Part shown: piece by piece, positions 54,860 through 63,091 of the stretch
Numbering within the stretch: position 1 is the stretch's first letter
How the letters are laid out: every line of letters begins with the position of its first letter
Source: Sanderia malayensis
Taxonomy: Eukaryota; Cnidaria; Scyphozoa; Semaeostomeae; Pelagiidae
Length of the DNA stretch: 64,000 bases
Direction of reading: 5' to 3'
Assembly (NCBI GenBank): GCA_013076295.1
Contig: RQOL01000833.1
Span: forward strand, 310,001-374,000
Made by a program: the position numbers and the translations under genes
Notes under the pieces: generated by a model
Database searches by the model: none
What the model was told of the DNA's origin: nothing
The model's input: the letters and a program-made list of their open reading frames with translations, nothing else

Positions 54860-55059
54860 TTTTATAAAATCATACTCACCAATTTAAGAAATTACCGTCA
54901 CCATTTTACAAATTGAAAGTACCATTTTATAAAATTGAAAGTACCATTTAATAGAATAGAAGGTACCATTTTATAGAATAGAAGGTACCATTTTATAGAA
55001 TCAAGGTACCATTTTATAGAATCAGGATGTGACAATTTTGGCGGTGATGGCACCCCATA
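54860..55059. repeat. Right TIR of element 2 with about eight ~21-base iterons
   Basis: Tandem units of the type AAGGTACCATTTTATAGAAT, inverted relative to the left TIR, ending in the GGCGGTGATGGCACCCCATA terminus. Confidence 0.9.
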
Positions 55060-55119
55060 GAATTTTCCCAGGGCTTGAACTTGACTTTCACTGCTTCCCT
55101 TCATGTACATCACAACAAT

Positions 55120-55215
55120 TAAACATTAAACATCTTGGATAAACACTAAGTTGAGAGCAGGTTCATGGGGCTTTCCTTGTAAAACAAAGAAAGCAGCCAC
55201 AAAGTCAATAAATTA
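55120..55215 (-). CDS. Possible exon of the EF-hand-like host gene
   Basis: Open minus-strand block reading FIDFVAAFFVLQGKPHEPAL and ending QDV-stop. The FVAAFF-x-LQ-x-K core is preserved in the paralogous copy near 42.2 kb despite DNA divergence, which argues for past protein-level selection. Splice sites were not resolved. Confidence 0.35.
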
Positions 55216-55476
55216 GTTAGGAACTATATTCACGGAAATAAAAACCCCAGGAAGAGGTTGGTAGAGCAATGCACATTTCTTCTGAAAACAAAGTACCGAA
55301 AAAAACATTGGAGAATTTCCAGAATTCTGGCCTCACAAATTATATGTAAACCGTGAGTAAAGTAGAAATGGCCTAAGCTAAGCAATTTCCATTGAACATA
55401 TCAAATTCAAAGGGATGAAAATAGAAATATACATTGTTGACCTGTGATTCATAGCAGCATAGTTGTCTCCTTTAAG

Positions 55477-55743
55477 TCAATAAGGGTATACATGAGCTTT
55501 ATTTTCTCTCATTTCAGTATCAAATTCGCTTATATCTAAATATCCATTGTTTGATTGTCCAAAATGAAAATGAACCTTATTTACCTTTGGTGAACAGCAA
55601 CGTAGTTGTTTCCTTTGAGCCAGGAGGGCTTTATGAGGTAGAATTTCATTGAGTTCAGCAACAAAATCCAACTTGATGCCATTGTTGGCAGACAAAAATT
55701 TAGACCCGGCAGGCAGCAATAATGCGATGATAAGACATAACAT
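55477..55743 (-). CDS. Secreted EF-hand-like host protein, 88 codons or first exon(s)
   Basis: Starts MLCLIIALLLPAGS, a good signal peptide. Two segments resemble EF-hand loops with degenerate first positions: SANNGIKLDFVAEL (residues 18-31) and QSNNGYLDISEFDTEM (about 64-79). Between them is LLAQRKQLRCCSPK, after which a donor-like GTAAATAAG occurs, so an intron variant is possible. EF-hands bind calcium; a secreted form would act outside the cell. The paralogue at 47.4-47.6 kb preserves the signal and the E-x-D-x-E-x-RE-x-KA block. The function is inferred from motifs only. Confidence 0.45.
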   Translation of the reverse strand: MLCLIIALLLPAGSKFLSANNGIKLDFVAELNEILPHKALLAQRKQLRCCSPKVNKVHFHFGQSNNGYLDISEFDTEMRENKAHVYPY

Positions 55744-55749
55744 AGATGA

Positions 55750-56826
55750 AAATCATACAATAGACAGCACAAAGGCGTTTGAAATGGGAGACAGAAGTCT
55801 CGCCTCGTTTCAATGATAGTAGCAGAAATGCATCTAACTAAAAACGAAGTCAATAAATTTTGTTGTGATATTATTGAATGGAAATTTACATGGGACAAAT
55901 ACACAAGCGTATGAATATTGAAACTGTAACGATAGATAAAATTACACCCCTGGCAACCTTCTATTGAAAACGTGAATCGCTATTTCAAAAACTTTATTAT
56001 TAATGCGGAAGATTTGAAAGATATACAATACAGTACAAGAAACATGTTTTGAAAGGACTTGGATAGAAATTTGTATTGTATGCGAAGTACGAATGCGAAA
56101 GGTTGAGTCATGATAAAGTCTACTATTCAAATTGGTGAATTGTCAATATCCATACAAATTGATACATACAATCCGTAGTTCAGGTTGCAAAATTGATTGG
56201 TTGAGCCACGTGTTTAGCCCAAATGACAGTACCTCAATTGGATCCTTCAATAGCACTTCACTCTCAGCAAGCATACATCTGTGCCACGGCGTGAATGTAT
56301 TCTTTCAATAACTGCGGTCGTTTGTTTTCAGGATTAGGTTTGTACATAGCAAAAAAAGAACAAGATTGCCAGTTACATTAGTTAAACGCTCGAACACCAG
56401 CGTCAAGGAGTAACCTTTGTTCCAGTTTTCCTTGTTGGTGAAAACTGTGATTGAAATTTGAAAGTCTATAACAGTGAATACTAAAGGGGCCTCTATAGCT
56501 TATAGACTAAGTTTTCATGTATTAAAAGGAGAGGGTGGGATGTTATTGAGAATGCGATGTTTTGCAAAAAGCAACTATCCTTAAGGGACAACTTGCAGTT
56601 TTCACAGAGTAAGGAAATCCACTTTCCCATAGGCAATATGGGAGAAAATGGCAATGCATAACTCTTAATAATCGGGTGCTACGCAGGATTCAAGACTGTG
56701 CCGACTGCTGTGTGTGGTGCAGTCACCCCTGGACATATGGATGGTGTAATGTCCAGTTGGTCTCGGCAGATCAGTGTTATCTAAAATGAATGCATTCTAG
56801 AAGGGTGCCAGTAACGGCTGTACATA
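55750..56826. other. Host-like sequence upstream of the EF-hand-like gene, no further gene supported
   Basis: Short frames only. It may hold upstream non-coding sequence of the EF-hand-like gene. No repeat or RNA gene recognised. Confidence 0.4.
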
Positions 56827-57379
56827 TAGTAGAGTAAAATTTTAGGAATCCGTGACCAATTTCACCAGACCTTGTTTTGAAGGTGTTTTCTAGATCAGAA
56901 AAATGCGCTGAACAAAATGAGCTTGGGGGACCCTCTCAAAAATTTGAGTGTTTTTGTCCAGGGGGTAATGTCTGAAGTGGGGCAAATTTTCTCTTGAAAT
57001 TACCATAAAAACTGATTCGACCCTGTAAAAGTGACCAAATTTGTACCAAATGAGCCAGTCCACAGAACAACACCGACAAGGCATCATCCCCCACCACAGA
57101 TACCTCCTTTTTACATATATATGACGGGGGGTCACGTATCCTACACCCTGATTTTCAGTGATAATGGGTATATTGCACTATTTCATGCTATGAGTATCAA
57201 TTGCTATCTAAATATGCTGCTTCCCGCTTTGAAAATAAGAGAACTAAGTGTCTCGACTGCAAAATGCATTAAAGAACTTCTTTTCGACCTCTGGAGACTC
57301 TGCCCCAGTCCCCTAGAAAATTCACTTTATGGTTCAAAATGAGAAAAAATGCAATATGATCTTTGTTATTGGAGGTGTT
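56827..57379. repeat. Left 553-base TIR
   Basis: Inverted copy of 62425-62977. Contains a 103-codon frame (57031-57342) that exists in both TIRs with two changed residues; this reflects TIR identity and is not taken as a gene. Confidence 0.95.
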
Positions 57380-57429
57380 ACGTTGGCATTGTCTGCTAAT
57401 TGTATTATCAATATATTTTCTTACGTTGC

Positions 57430-57435
57430 TTTATT
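57430..57435 (-). promoter_or_regulatory. AATAAA polyadenylation signal overlapping the stop codon
   Basis: The last codons read GAA TAA AGC, so AATAAA spans the stop codon. This would leave an extremely short 3' UTR ending close to the TIR. Confidence 0.45.
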
Positions 57436-60400
57436 CCAAATCACTCTCGCATTCTTCTTCCGATACCTCGTCGTCCAAGTCACTGTCGCTTCCGCAAAAA
57501 CTACTCGTGTCCGATGCATTGCCATCGTCATCGTCATCGTCTTCATCATCACCCACCGATGCAGGCAGCTCAAACTTCTCTGGCAAAGGGGCCTTCGTGT
57601 ACCTTAGTGGCTGACACTTTCCATTTTCCAGGGTCCAACCATGGTTGAGGGGAGAAGGAGGATGATCAGGCTTGTCAAAGTTTATCAGAATATTTGTTTG
57701 GTAGTTAACTCGCTTTGCTTTCAAGTCGTGGGAGTCTTGGTCTGGAGGTATACCGCGTGTAGACTTATTTTTCATTTTCTCCCACTTCAATGCTCGAGCT
57801 TCAGCCAATGTCGTGCTTTTCCTGTCACCGTACACATACCTGATTGTAAAATTCGCCAAATGTTCCATTACCTCTGGTGTTGCAGGCACGCTCTTCCCGA
57901 CATCTTTCAACAGTTGCATTGCATCTGAAGATTTCACTGTTTTTTCCACGACAGATTTCTTTCCATGCCCAAAGAAACCCGATACGGCATCAGCTCCTGT
58001 ATGTATATGAAGAGGTACAATAATTTTAGATACTTCTGCTGTACAAAGTTGCTTGCAATCGTATATTTCTTTCTTTCTCTTCAAGCCCAAAATACCATTT
58101 ACTTTATGAGCGACATGTGCAGCCAAGACGAGAACATCCGTGTCCTCAGCGTCGATTACAACAGGAACAACAGCATCCTGCTTTCTTATTTGAGAATATA
58201 GGAAGAATAAAATTGTATCCGCTTCTATATGGTGGCATTCAAACTCTTTGATTTCTAGATTTTCCTCAGTATTCAACAGTTTCCAACATTTATTTCTTAC
58301 GGAGTAAATGAGGTTGATGATAGGATGTAAAGCTGCGAGAGAACTGAACTTTCTCCTAAGGAATTGCTGGAGACGTATTTTGTTTCCTGGGTTCTTGAAA
58401 AAATTTTGAAATTCTTTTGAAGGCGGCAGCCTATCCTCCATCCGAATAAAAACATTTCTTGTGCCTCCGACATGAGAATACGCCCCTGCTCTGCGATCGT
58501 GCTCGCTGTCTTTGATGCTCATCTCCAAATCGTACGGGTCATTTACGAAAATGATCTCAGATGCATTTCGGTGCCTTGACAAAACAAGCGAAAAAACTCT
58601 ATCAGCATAATCATTCCAAGTGTAGTACGTTCCATCGTTCTTTTCCCTGTCCTCTGTTGTAGGTGTAGCCAGTCTCCATATAAACCCCATATCAACTATT
58701 GCCGTGTAACTGTCCATTGGACTCAATGACACAAATTTGAGTTTCTCAACTAACTTTGATTTCTGTACTTTGATCATAGTTGCGTTTATATTAAATATTG
58801 AGAGGCACTCTTCTGTCACACGATGACCCATAATCTGCACAAGGTCAATTTTGGCTGCACTGCTTTGTGCTAAGGCTATAATTTGAGCCATAGCTTTGTT
58901 TTCCATTGCAACAGTCTTAGGAATGGTCGCACTTTTCTCTTTTTCTGTTGAAGGTGGCTTGTCGAAGGTATGCCTTGCGTTTCTATGCATTGTGTCGTCA
59001 AATGATTTCTCATTAGAAAACATTCGTTCGTTAAAGAATTTGGTAACAAGTACTTCACCATCTCTGTGAGCCGTTTCAAAATCATGAACAAGCTTGTCAG
59101 AGGCAATCATTCCCGACTGAAGAGTCCTGAGGGTGTCATTTGACAGGTCGAATGGTTTGGAGTTGAATTCAGTCAAGCACTTATCGATGTCTTGAACTAC
59201 CTGCTCGTCAGTCTTTAGTCTGAAGGTTGAATTTTCTCTATGGCCTTTTGTAGCTTTTCTCAAGTTTGCCATGGCATGAAGTGCAACTCTAACTCTATTC
59301 ACTGAATTGGCGTTGCGTGTGTGGATCATAAGCATCTTTTCATTTTGCAAAATTCTCTTCCAGCCAGCTTTCATTTTGGACCCCTTGTTCATCGTCATTT
59401 CGATCCAAAGATCCAGTGGCAAGCAAGAGTAGGGCTTACCCGTCATTGACTGGGCAAATAATCCCTGGTACAGGTACTGCGCCTTTTCTTCAGGTAAACA
59501 ACTCATCTGCAGCCAGAATTCAACGAGCCATCTTCCATACTTGTTGTTGTCATAAATTTGCATCCATGGCAACATTGATCTCAGATAAATCTTAAATTCT
59601 TCCCAGTTTTGGGTTCTCAGAGCATGGATGTTTTGCATAAGTATTTCGACCATTTCCAAAAAACTCAGCCAATATTTAGCCATATGACTCTCAGAGTGTT
59701 CTAGTTCCTCAAATGCTTTAGAAATAAAGTTTGAGAACTCTTGACTTGCCTCTAAGGTATCATGAGCTGATATTAGATTCTCTCTTGTTGTACTTGATGG
59801 CTTTTGCAGTATCCGAAGCATTTCTTTGGTCTCTGGCCGTAGATGCTGACCACTACCGATGCTTTCTTGGACTATTTGACGGATTAGTGCCTCGTACATT
59901 AAACGGAGACATCGAATACCTCGCTTGTAATGCTTTCCACCAAGTGCTCTGCCCACTGAACCCTCAGCAACAGCACCAGCTGCAACAAGAACATCACTCA
60001 ACCCAGAGCCTTTAAATCTTTTATTGATTGCTGACATGAAAGAGCATTGCGTATGAAAGGGACCCAAAAAAGGCACAATGAGATCGAACTGTTCAGCATT
60101 TTCATATTTTAGCTGGACAATAAGCGTATAAACTGGTTGGTCGCCAACAAGCTGGACAAAAGGCATTGACTTCTTCTTTGCTACGGCTACTACACGGTTC
60201 ATGACCTCGTTAACAACAGACTTTCCAGGTGGCTTAGGCAGCGTCAGATAAAAGAATGGCTTACTCTTGACGGGAAAAAGCTGGATATTGGATTGAAATC
60301 CTGAAAATGAACCGGTGCTTTGATTTTCGGGCAAAACATTCTCACCATTTTCATCAAGACGTGTCAAAGAATGGATTATTCCTCGAGCCCTTTGCTTTTT

Positions 60401-62098
60401 AGTATCTGTTGGTGTGACATCAATGTGCTTTCGCACTTCTGGCACTCCACGTTGGAATGTCTTGTATGGCAAAATCCTATTTTGCTCCGCAATGATTTTC
60501 TCGACATCTAAGGACTTCGTTAAAGAGAGCTTGGGGCGATTTTCGTTGCAAGTTACATTGGCAGTGTTTTCAGGTTGTACAAACATTACATTTGTTCGAT
60601 GAGATGTACCTGCACCGGTCAGCGTGTCGTCTTGAAAATCGTCATTGTCAAGGATAACAGTTCCAGGAACATTGCTTGCAATCTCTTCTGGGCAACCCTC
60701 GTCTGTCTCTAATTCAAACTTAGCCCATGCAGCATACAAATCAAGAACATCTTGATAGCTTATTCCAAGCGAAAATTTTTTCATTAGATCTATTATCTCG
60801 CGACTTCTTGTGAGTCCATGAATTGTCATCGACAACTTTGTTTGGAAAGAAGAGCGGTTTCCGCTAATGAAAGAGTATAGCAGCGATGCTAAAGAAGCAA
60901 TCTCTGGACTTTTACAATTTTCATCAAAGTCTTTTGCTGCTGGATCCTTAAGCCATGTTAAAAACTTTCTTAAGAGGAGGTTGGGTTCTTCCTTTTGTTC
61001 AAGCTCATCAACGCGAGGTGGCCAGCTCATGCGTGCATCACCTGCAAAATTGTTTTTCAGCCGCCTTGCAACCGTGTTGAGTAGTTGTTCATCGTCAACT
61101 CCCCATGAGTACATTGCTGCTTCAATAAACGATCCTCCCGAAGAAGTGTCATACACAATAGTGCTCATGTTCTTGTGATACCGATTATGGAATCCTATCT
61201 TGTCATCGAACTCTTTCTGAAGCATATTCTTTATAGTACTTGTTTTCGTTGTATTGGTGTCAAAACCAAAATTTCTAAGCATATTCTCATAGTCCAGAAG
61301 GAGCCCTTTCAAAGTTCGTGGCTCGTTCATCTCGATGACTACTTTCCGTACATGAGAAAAAAACATTTCTTTCACTTCAGACAAATGCACATCTTGTAAA
61401 TGGAATCTTTGATCATTGCTCTCCCAGCTGTAGGTAGGACTGATGTATTTCTTCCAGCAGGATTTATGGTAGCGAATCTCTGCAGCAAATGGATCTGGCG
61501 TACAGCGTATTACAGCCAGTATGCGCTCTCGCATTGTAGCATCTTCAAGGTACATAGTGTGCCTTTTGAAAGTATTCCATGAATTCATCTGTTGAAGAAG
61601 GTGCCACCTGTCTCGTCCTGGGTTTTTCTTGTCTTCTGGCTTCATGCACCAGATGCATAGGTTTTTATCATGTATGTATCCTGTGCTGCTCCTCGACATC
61701 CGGCTGGGACGTTCAGGCTCAGTTCCTTCAGAGCATTCCTTATTAGTTGCAGCTGCTTCATTCTCCCGTTCTGTATTTTCTTTTTCTTTCCTAGTGATTG
61801 CTTGTTGCAGTTTTCGTCTGCTTGTAAACTCTGTTTTGCAAATTTTATGAAAGAACACGCCTGATGGGCCCTCCTCCCAACGAACAGTCTCAAAAACATC
61901 TCCATATCTATCAAGCCCTCTCCACTGCAGTGCAAAGCTCTTCAGCCTATCCCACGAAGAAACTGGAAAATCGCTTTTGTTTTCGTTGCACGGTTTCTTA
62001 CATAGAATGCAAGTGTCTAGATCTATAGCATCACTTTTTCTCTTCTCTCCTTTTGATTCCGATGATTCCGGCGTCGGTTTTAGCAACGGTTTAGACAT
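57431..62098 (-). CDS. 1555-aa protein: paired CxxC/HxxC modules and C-terminal FEN/XPG-like nuclease domain
   Basis: A single uninterrupted frame from the ATG at 62098. Residues 30-87 and 148-214 each hold a CxxC...HxxC set (Cys30, Cys33, His84, Cys87; Cys148, Cys151, His211, Cys214), likely zinc-binding and possibly DNA-binding. Residues ~230-1100 have no domain I can name. From ~1130 the order of acidic residues follows the FEN1/XPG 5'-nuclease pattern: Asp1136 in TAIVDMGF; Asp1187 in FVNDPYDLEM followed by basic EHDRRAG; Glu1292/Asp1294 in HIEADTIL; Asp1319/Asp1321 in DAEDTDVLVLA; Asp1370 in HTGADAVSGFFGHGKKS, whose GHGKKS resembles the helix-hairpin-helix after the last Asp. The C-terminus (from ~1515) is very acidic. 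It is the only gene between near-identical TIRs, so it is the candidate transposase. The nuclease fold is inferred from motifs; I recall many unnamed animal proteins of this kind, unverified. Confidence 0.85.
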   Translation of the reverse strand: MSKPLLKPTPESSESKGEKRKSDAIDLDTCILCKKPCNENKSDFPVSSWDRLKSFALQWRGLDRYGDVFETVRWEEGPSGVFFHKICKTEFTSRRKLQQAITRKEKENTERENEAAATNKECSEGTEPERPSRMSRSSTGYIHDKNLCIWCMKPEDKKNPGRDRWHLLQQMNSWNTFKRHTMYLEDATMRERILAVIRCTPDPFAAEIRYHKSCWKKYISPTYSWESNDQRFHLQDVHLSEVKEMFFSHVRKVVIEMNEPRTLKGLLLDYENMLRNFGFDTNTTKTSTIKNMLQKEFDDKIGFHNRYHKNMSTIVYDTSSGGSFIEAAMYSWGVDDEQLLNTVARRLKNNFAGDARMSWPPRVDELEQKEEPNLLLRKFLTWLKDPAAKDFDENCKSPEIASLASLLYSFISGNRSSFQTKLSMTIHGLTRSREIIDLMKKFSLGISYQDVLDLYAAWAKFELETDEGCPEEIASNVPGTVILDNDDFQDDTLTGAGTSHRTNVMFVQPENTANVTCNENRPKLSLTKSLDVEKIIAEQNRILPYKTFQRGVPEVRKHIDVTPTDTKKQRARGIIHSLTRLDENGENVLPENQSTGSFSGFQSNIQLFPVKSKPFFYLTLPKPPGKSVVNEVMNRVVAVAKKKSMPFVQLVGDQPVYTLIVQLKYENAEQFDLIVPFLGPFHTQCSFMSAINKRFKGSGLSDVLVAAGAVAEGSVGRALGGKHYKRGIRCLRLMYEALIRQIVQESIGSGQHLRPETKEMLRILQKPSSTTRENLISAHDTLEASQEFSNFISKAFEELEHSESHMAKYWLSFLEMVEILMQNIHALRTQNWEEFKIYLRSMLPWMQIYDNNKYGRWLVEFWLQMSCLPEEKAQYLYQGLFAQSMTGKPYSCLPLDLWIEMTMNKGSKMKAGWKRILQNEKMLMIHTRNANSVNRVRVALHAMANLRKATKGHRENSTFRLKTDEQVVQDIDKCLTEFNSKPFDLSNDTLRTLQSGMIASDKLVHDFETAHRDGEVLVTKFFNERMFSNEKSFDDTMHRNARHTFDKPPSTEKEKSATIPKTVAMENKAMAQIIALAQSSAAKIDLVQIMGHRVTEECLSIFNINATMIKVQKSKLVEKLKFVSLSPMDSYTAIVDMGFIWRLATPTTEDREKNDGTYYTWNDYADRVFSLVLSRHRNASEIIFVNDPYDLEMSIKDSEHDRRAGAYSHVGGTRNVFIRMEDRLPPSKEFQNFFKNPGNKIRLQQFLRRKFSSLAALHPIINLIYSVRNKCWKLLNTEENLEIKEFECHHIEADTILFFLYSQIRKQDAVVPVVIDAEDTDVLVLAAHVAHKVNGILGLKRKKEIYDCKQLCTAEVSKIIVPLHIHTGADAVSGFFGHGKKSVVEKTVKSSDAMQLLKDVGKSVPATPEVMEHLANFTIRYVYGDRKSTTLAEARALKWEKMKNKSTRGIPPDQDSHDLKAKRVNYQTNILINFDKPDHPPSPLNHGWTLENGKCQPLRYTKAPLPEKFELPASVGDDEDDDDDDGNASDTSSFCGSDSDLDDEVSEEECESDLE

Positions 62099-62424
62099 TC
62101 TTCACGAATTCATTTTCACGGAACATCTAAAGTAAAATTGTAAAATATAATCAAATAGTCATAATATAATCATATAATATAATATAATATATAATACAAT
62201 CATATAACTACAAACCTTCAAATCTAATATGATCCAACAGCATGGTTATATCCAGTTGTGACTTGCCAAACGTATTCAATGTACCAACTTTGGAGTTTCC
62301 AATGTACATCGATGTAATGAATCCTTGAAATTGTATCCAGCCACAGTTCAGAAGGACTTCCGATGTTATGGCTAGAATTCAGCTTAAACTATACTTTCTT
62401 TACAAAGTTTCAGATAAGTTTACA

Positions 62425-62977
62425 AACGCCTCCAATAACAAAGATCATATTGCATTTTTTCTCATTTTGAACCATAAAGTGAATTTTCTAGGGGACTGGG
62501 GCAGAGTCTCCAGAGGTCGAAAAGAAGTTCTTTAATGCATTTTGCAATCGAGACACTTAGTTCTCTTATTTTCAAAGCGGGAAGCAGCATATTTAGATAG
62601 CAATTGATACTCATAGCATGAAATAGTGCAATATACCCATTATCACTGAAAATCAGGGTGTAGGATACGTGACCCCCCGTCATATATATGTAAAAAGGAG
62701 GTATCTGTGGTGGGGGATGATGCCTTGTCGGTGTTGGTCTGTGGACTGGCTCATTTGGTACAAATTTGGTCACTTTTACAGGGTCGAATCAGTTTTTATG
62801 GTAATTTCAAGAGAAAATTTGCCCCACTTCAGACATTACCCCCTGGACAAAAACGCTCAAATTTTTGAGAGGGTCCCCCAAGCTCATTTTGTTCAGCGCA
62901 TTTTTCTGATCTAGAAAACACCTTCAAAACAAGGTCTGGTGAAATTGGTCACGGATTCCTAAAATTTTACTCTACTA
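62425..62977. repeat. Right 553-base TIR
   Basis: Inverted copy of 56827-57379. Between it and the start codon (62099-62424) lies the presumed promoter, with an ATAATATAAT-rich tract at 62155-62205. Confidence 0.95.
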
Positions 62978-63091
62978 ATAACACTTGTGCGCGATGTGAT
63001 CTGCGTTGACACACAATACCCGTACCCTTGAATTAGGGTATGTGCACTTTGGTAGGCAGCCCTCTGTAGGGCAACTGTGCGGATGGTCCCT

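Larger units (their letters stand above)
50228..55059. mobile_element. Element 2: DDE transposase + HECT gene between iteron-bearing TIRs
   Basis: Inverted ends start TATGGGGTGCCATCACCGCC (50228) and finish with the complement (55059); the matching region is about 190 bases. The flanks GGATTTT and GAATTTT agree in 6 of 7 bases and may be a target duplication. It contains a plus-strand rve/DDE transposase and a convergent minus-strand HECT gene, as in element 1. It lies between exons of a host EF-hand-like gene. Carries a MITE in its left part. Confidence 0.88.
56827..62977. mobile_element. Long-TIR element encoding a 1555-codon FEN/XPG-like nuclease protein
   Basis: Terminal inverted repeats of 553 bases (56827-57379 and 62425-62977) begin TAGTAGAGTAAAATTTTAGG and differ at only four positions that I can find, with no length difference. 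The flanking ATA on both sides (56824-56826, 62978-62980) may be a 3-bp target duplication; TA with a shorter TIR is an alternative. One intact minus-strand gene fills the interior. TIR near-identity plus an unbroken frame indicate recent mobility. No known DDE transposase motif is visible anywhere in the element. Confidence 0.9.

Noticed and set aside
55581..55904. 107-codon minus-strand ORF overlapping the EF-hand-like frame
   Set aside because: Alternative frame of the same DNA; the frame starting at 55743 has a signal peptide and paralogue conservation, this one has neither.
57031..57342. 103-codon ORF present in both TIRs of the FEN-like element
   Set aside because: Its two copies are the TIRs themselves; identity is explained by TIR identity, and no domain or start context supports a gene.
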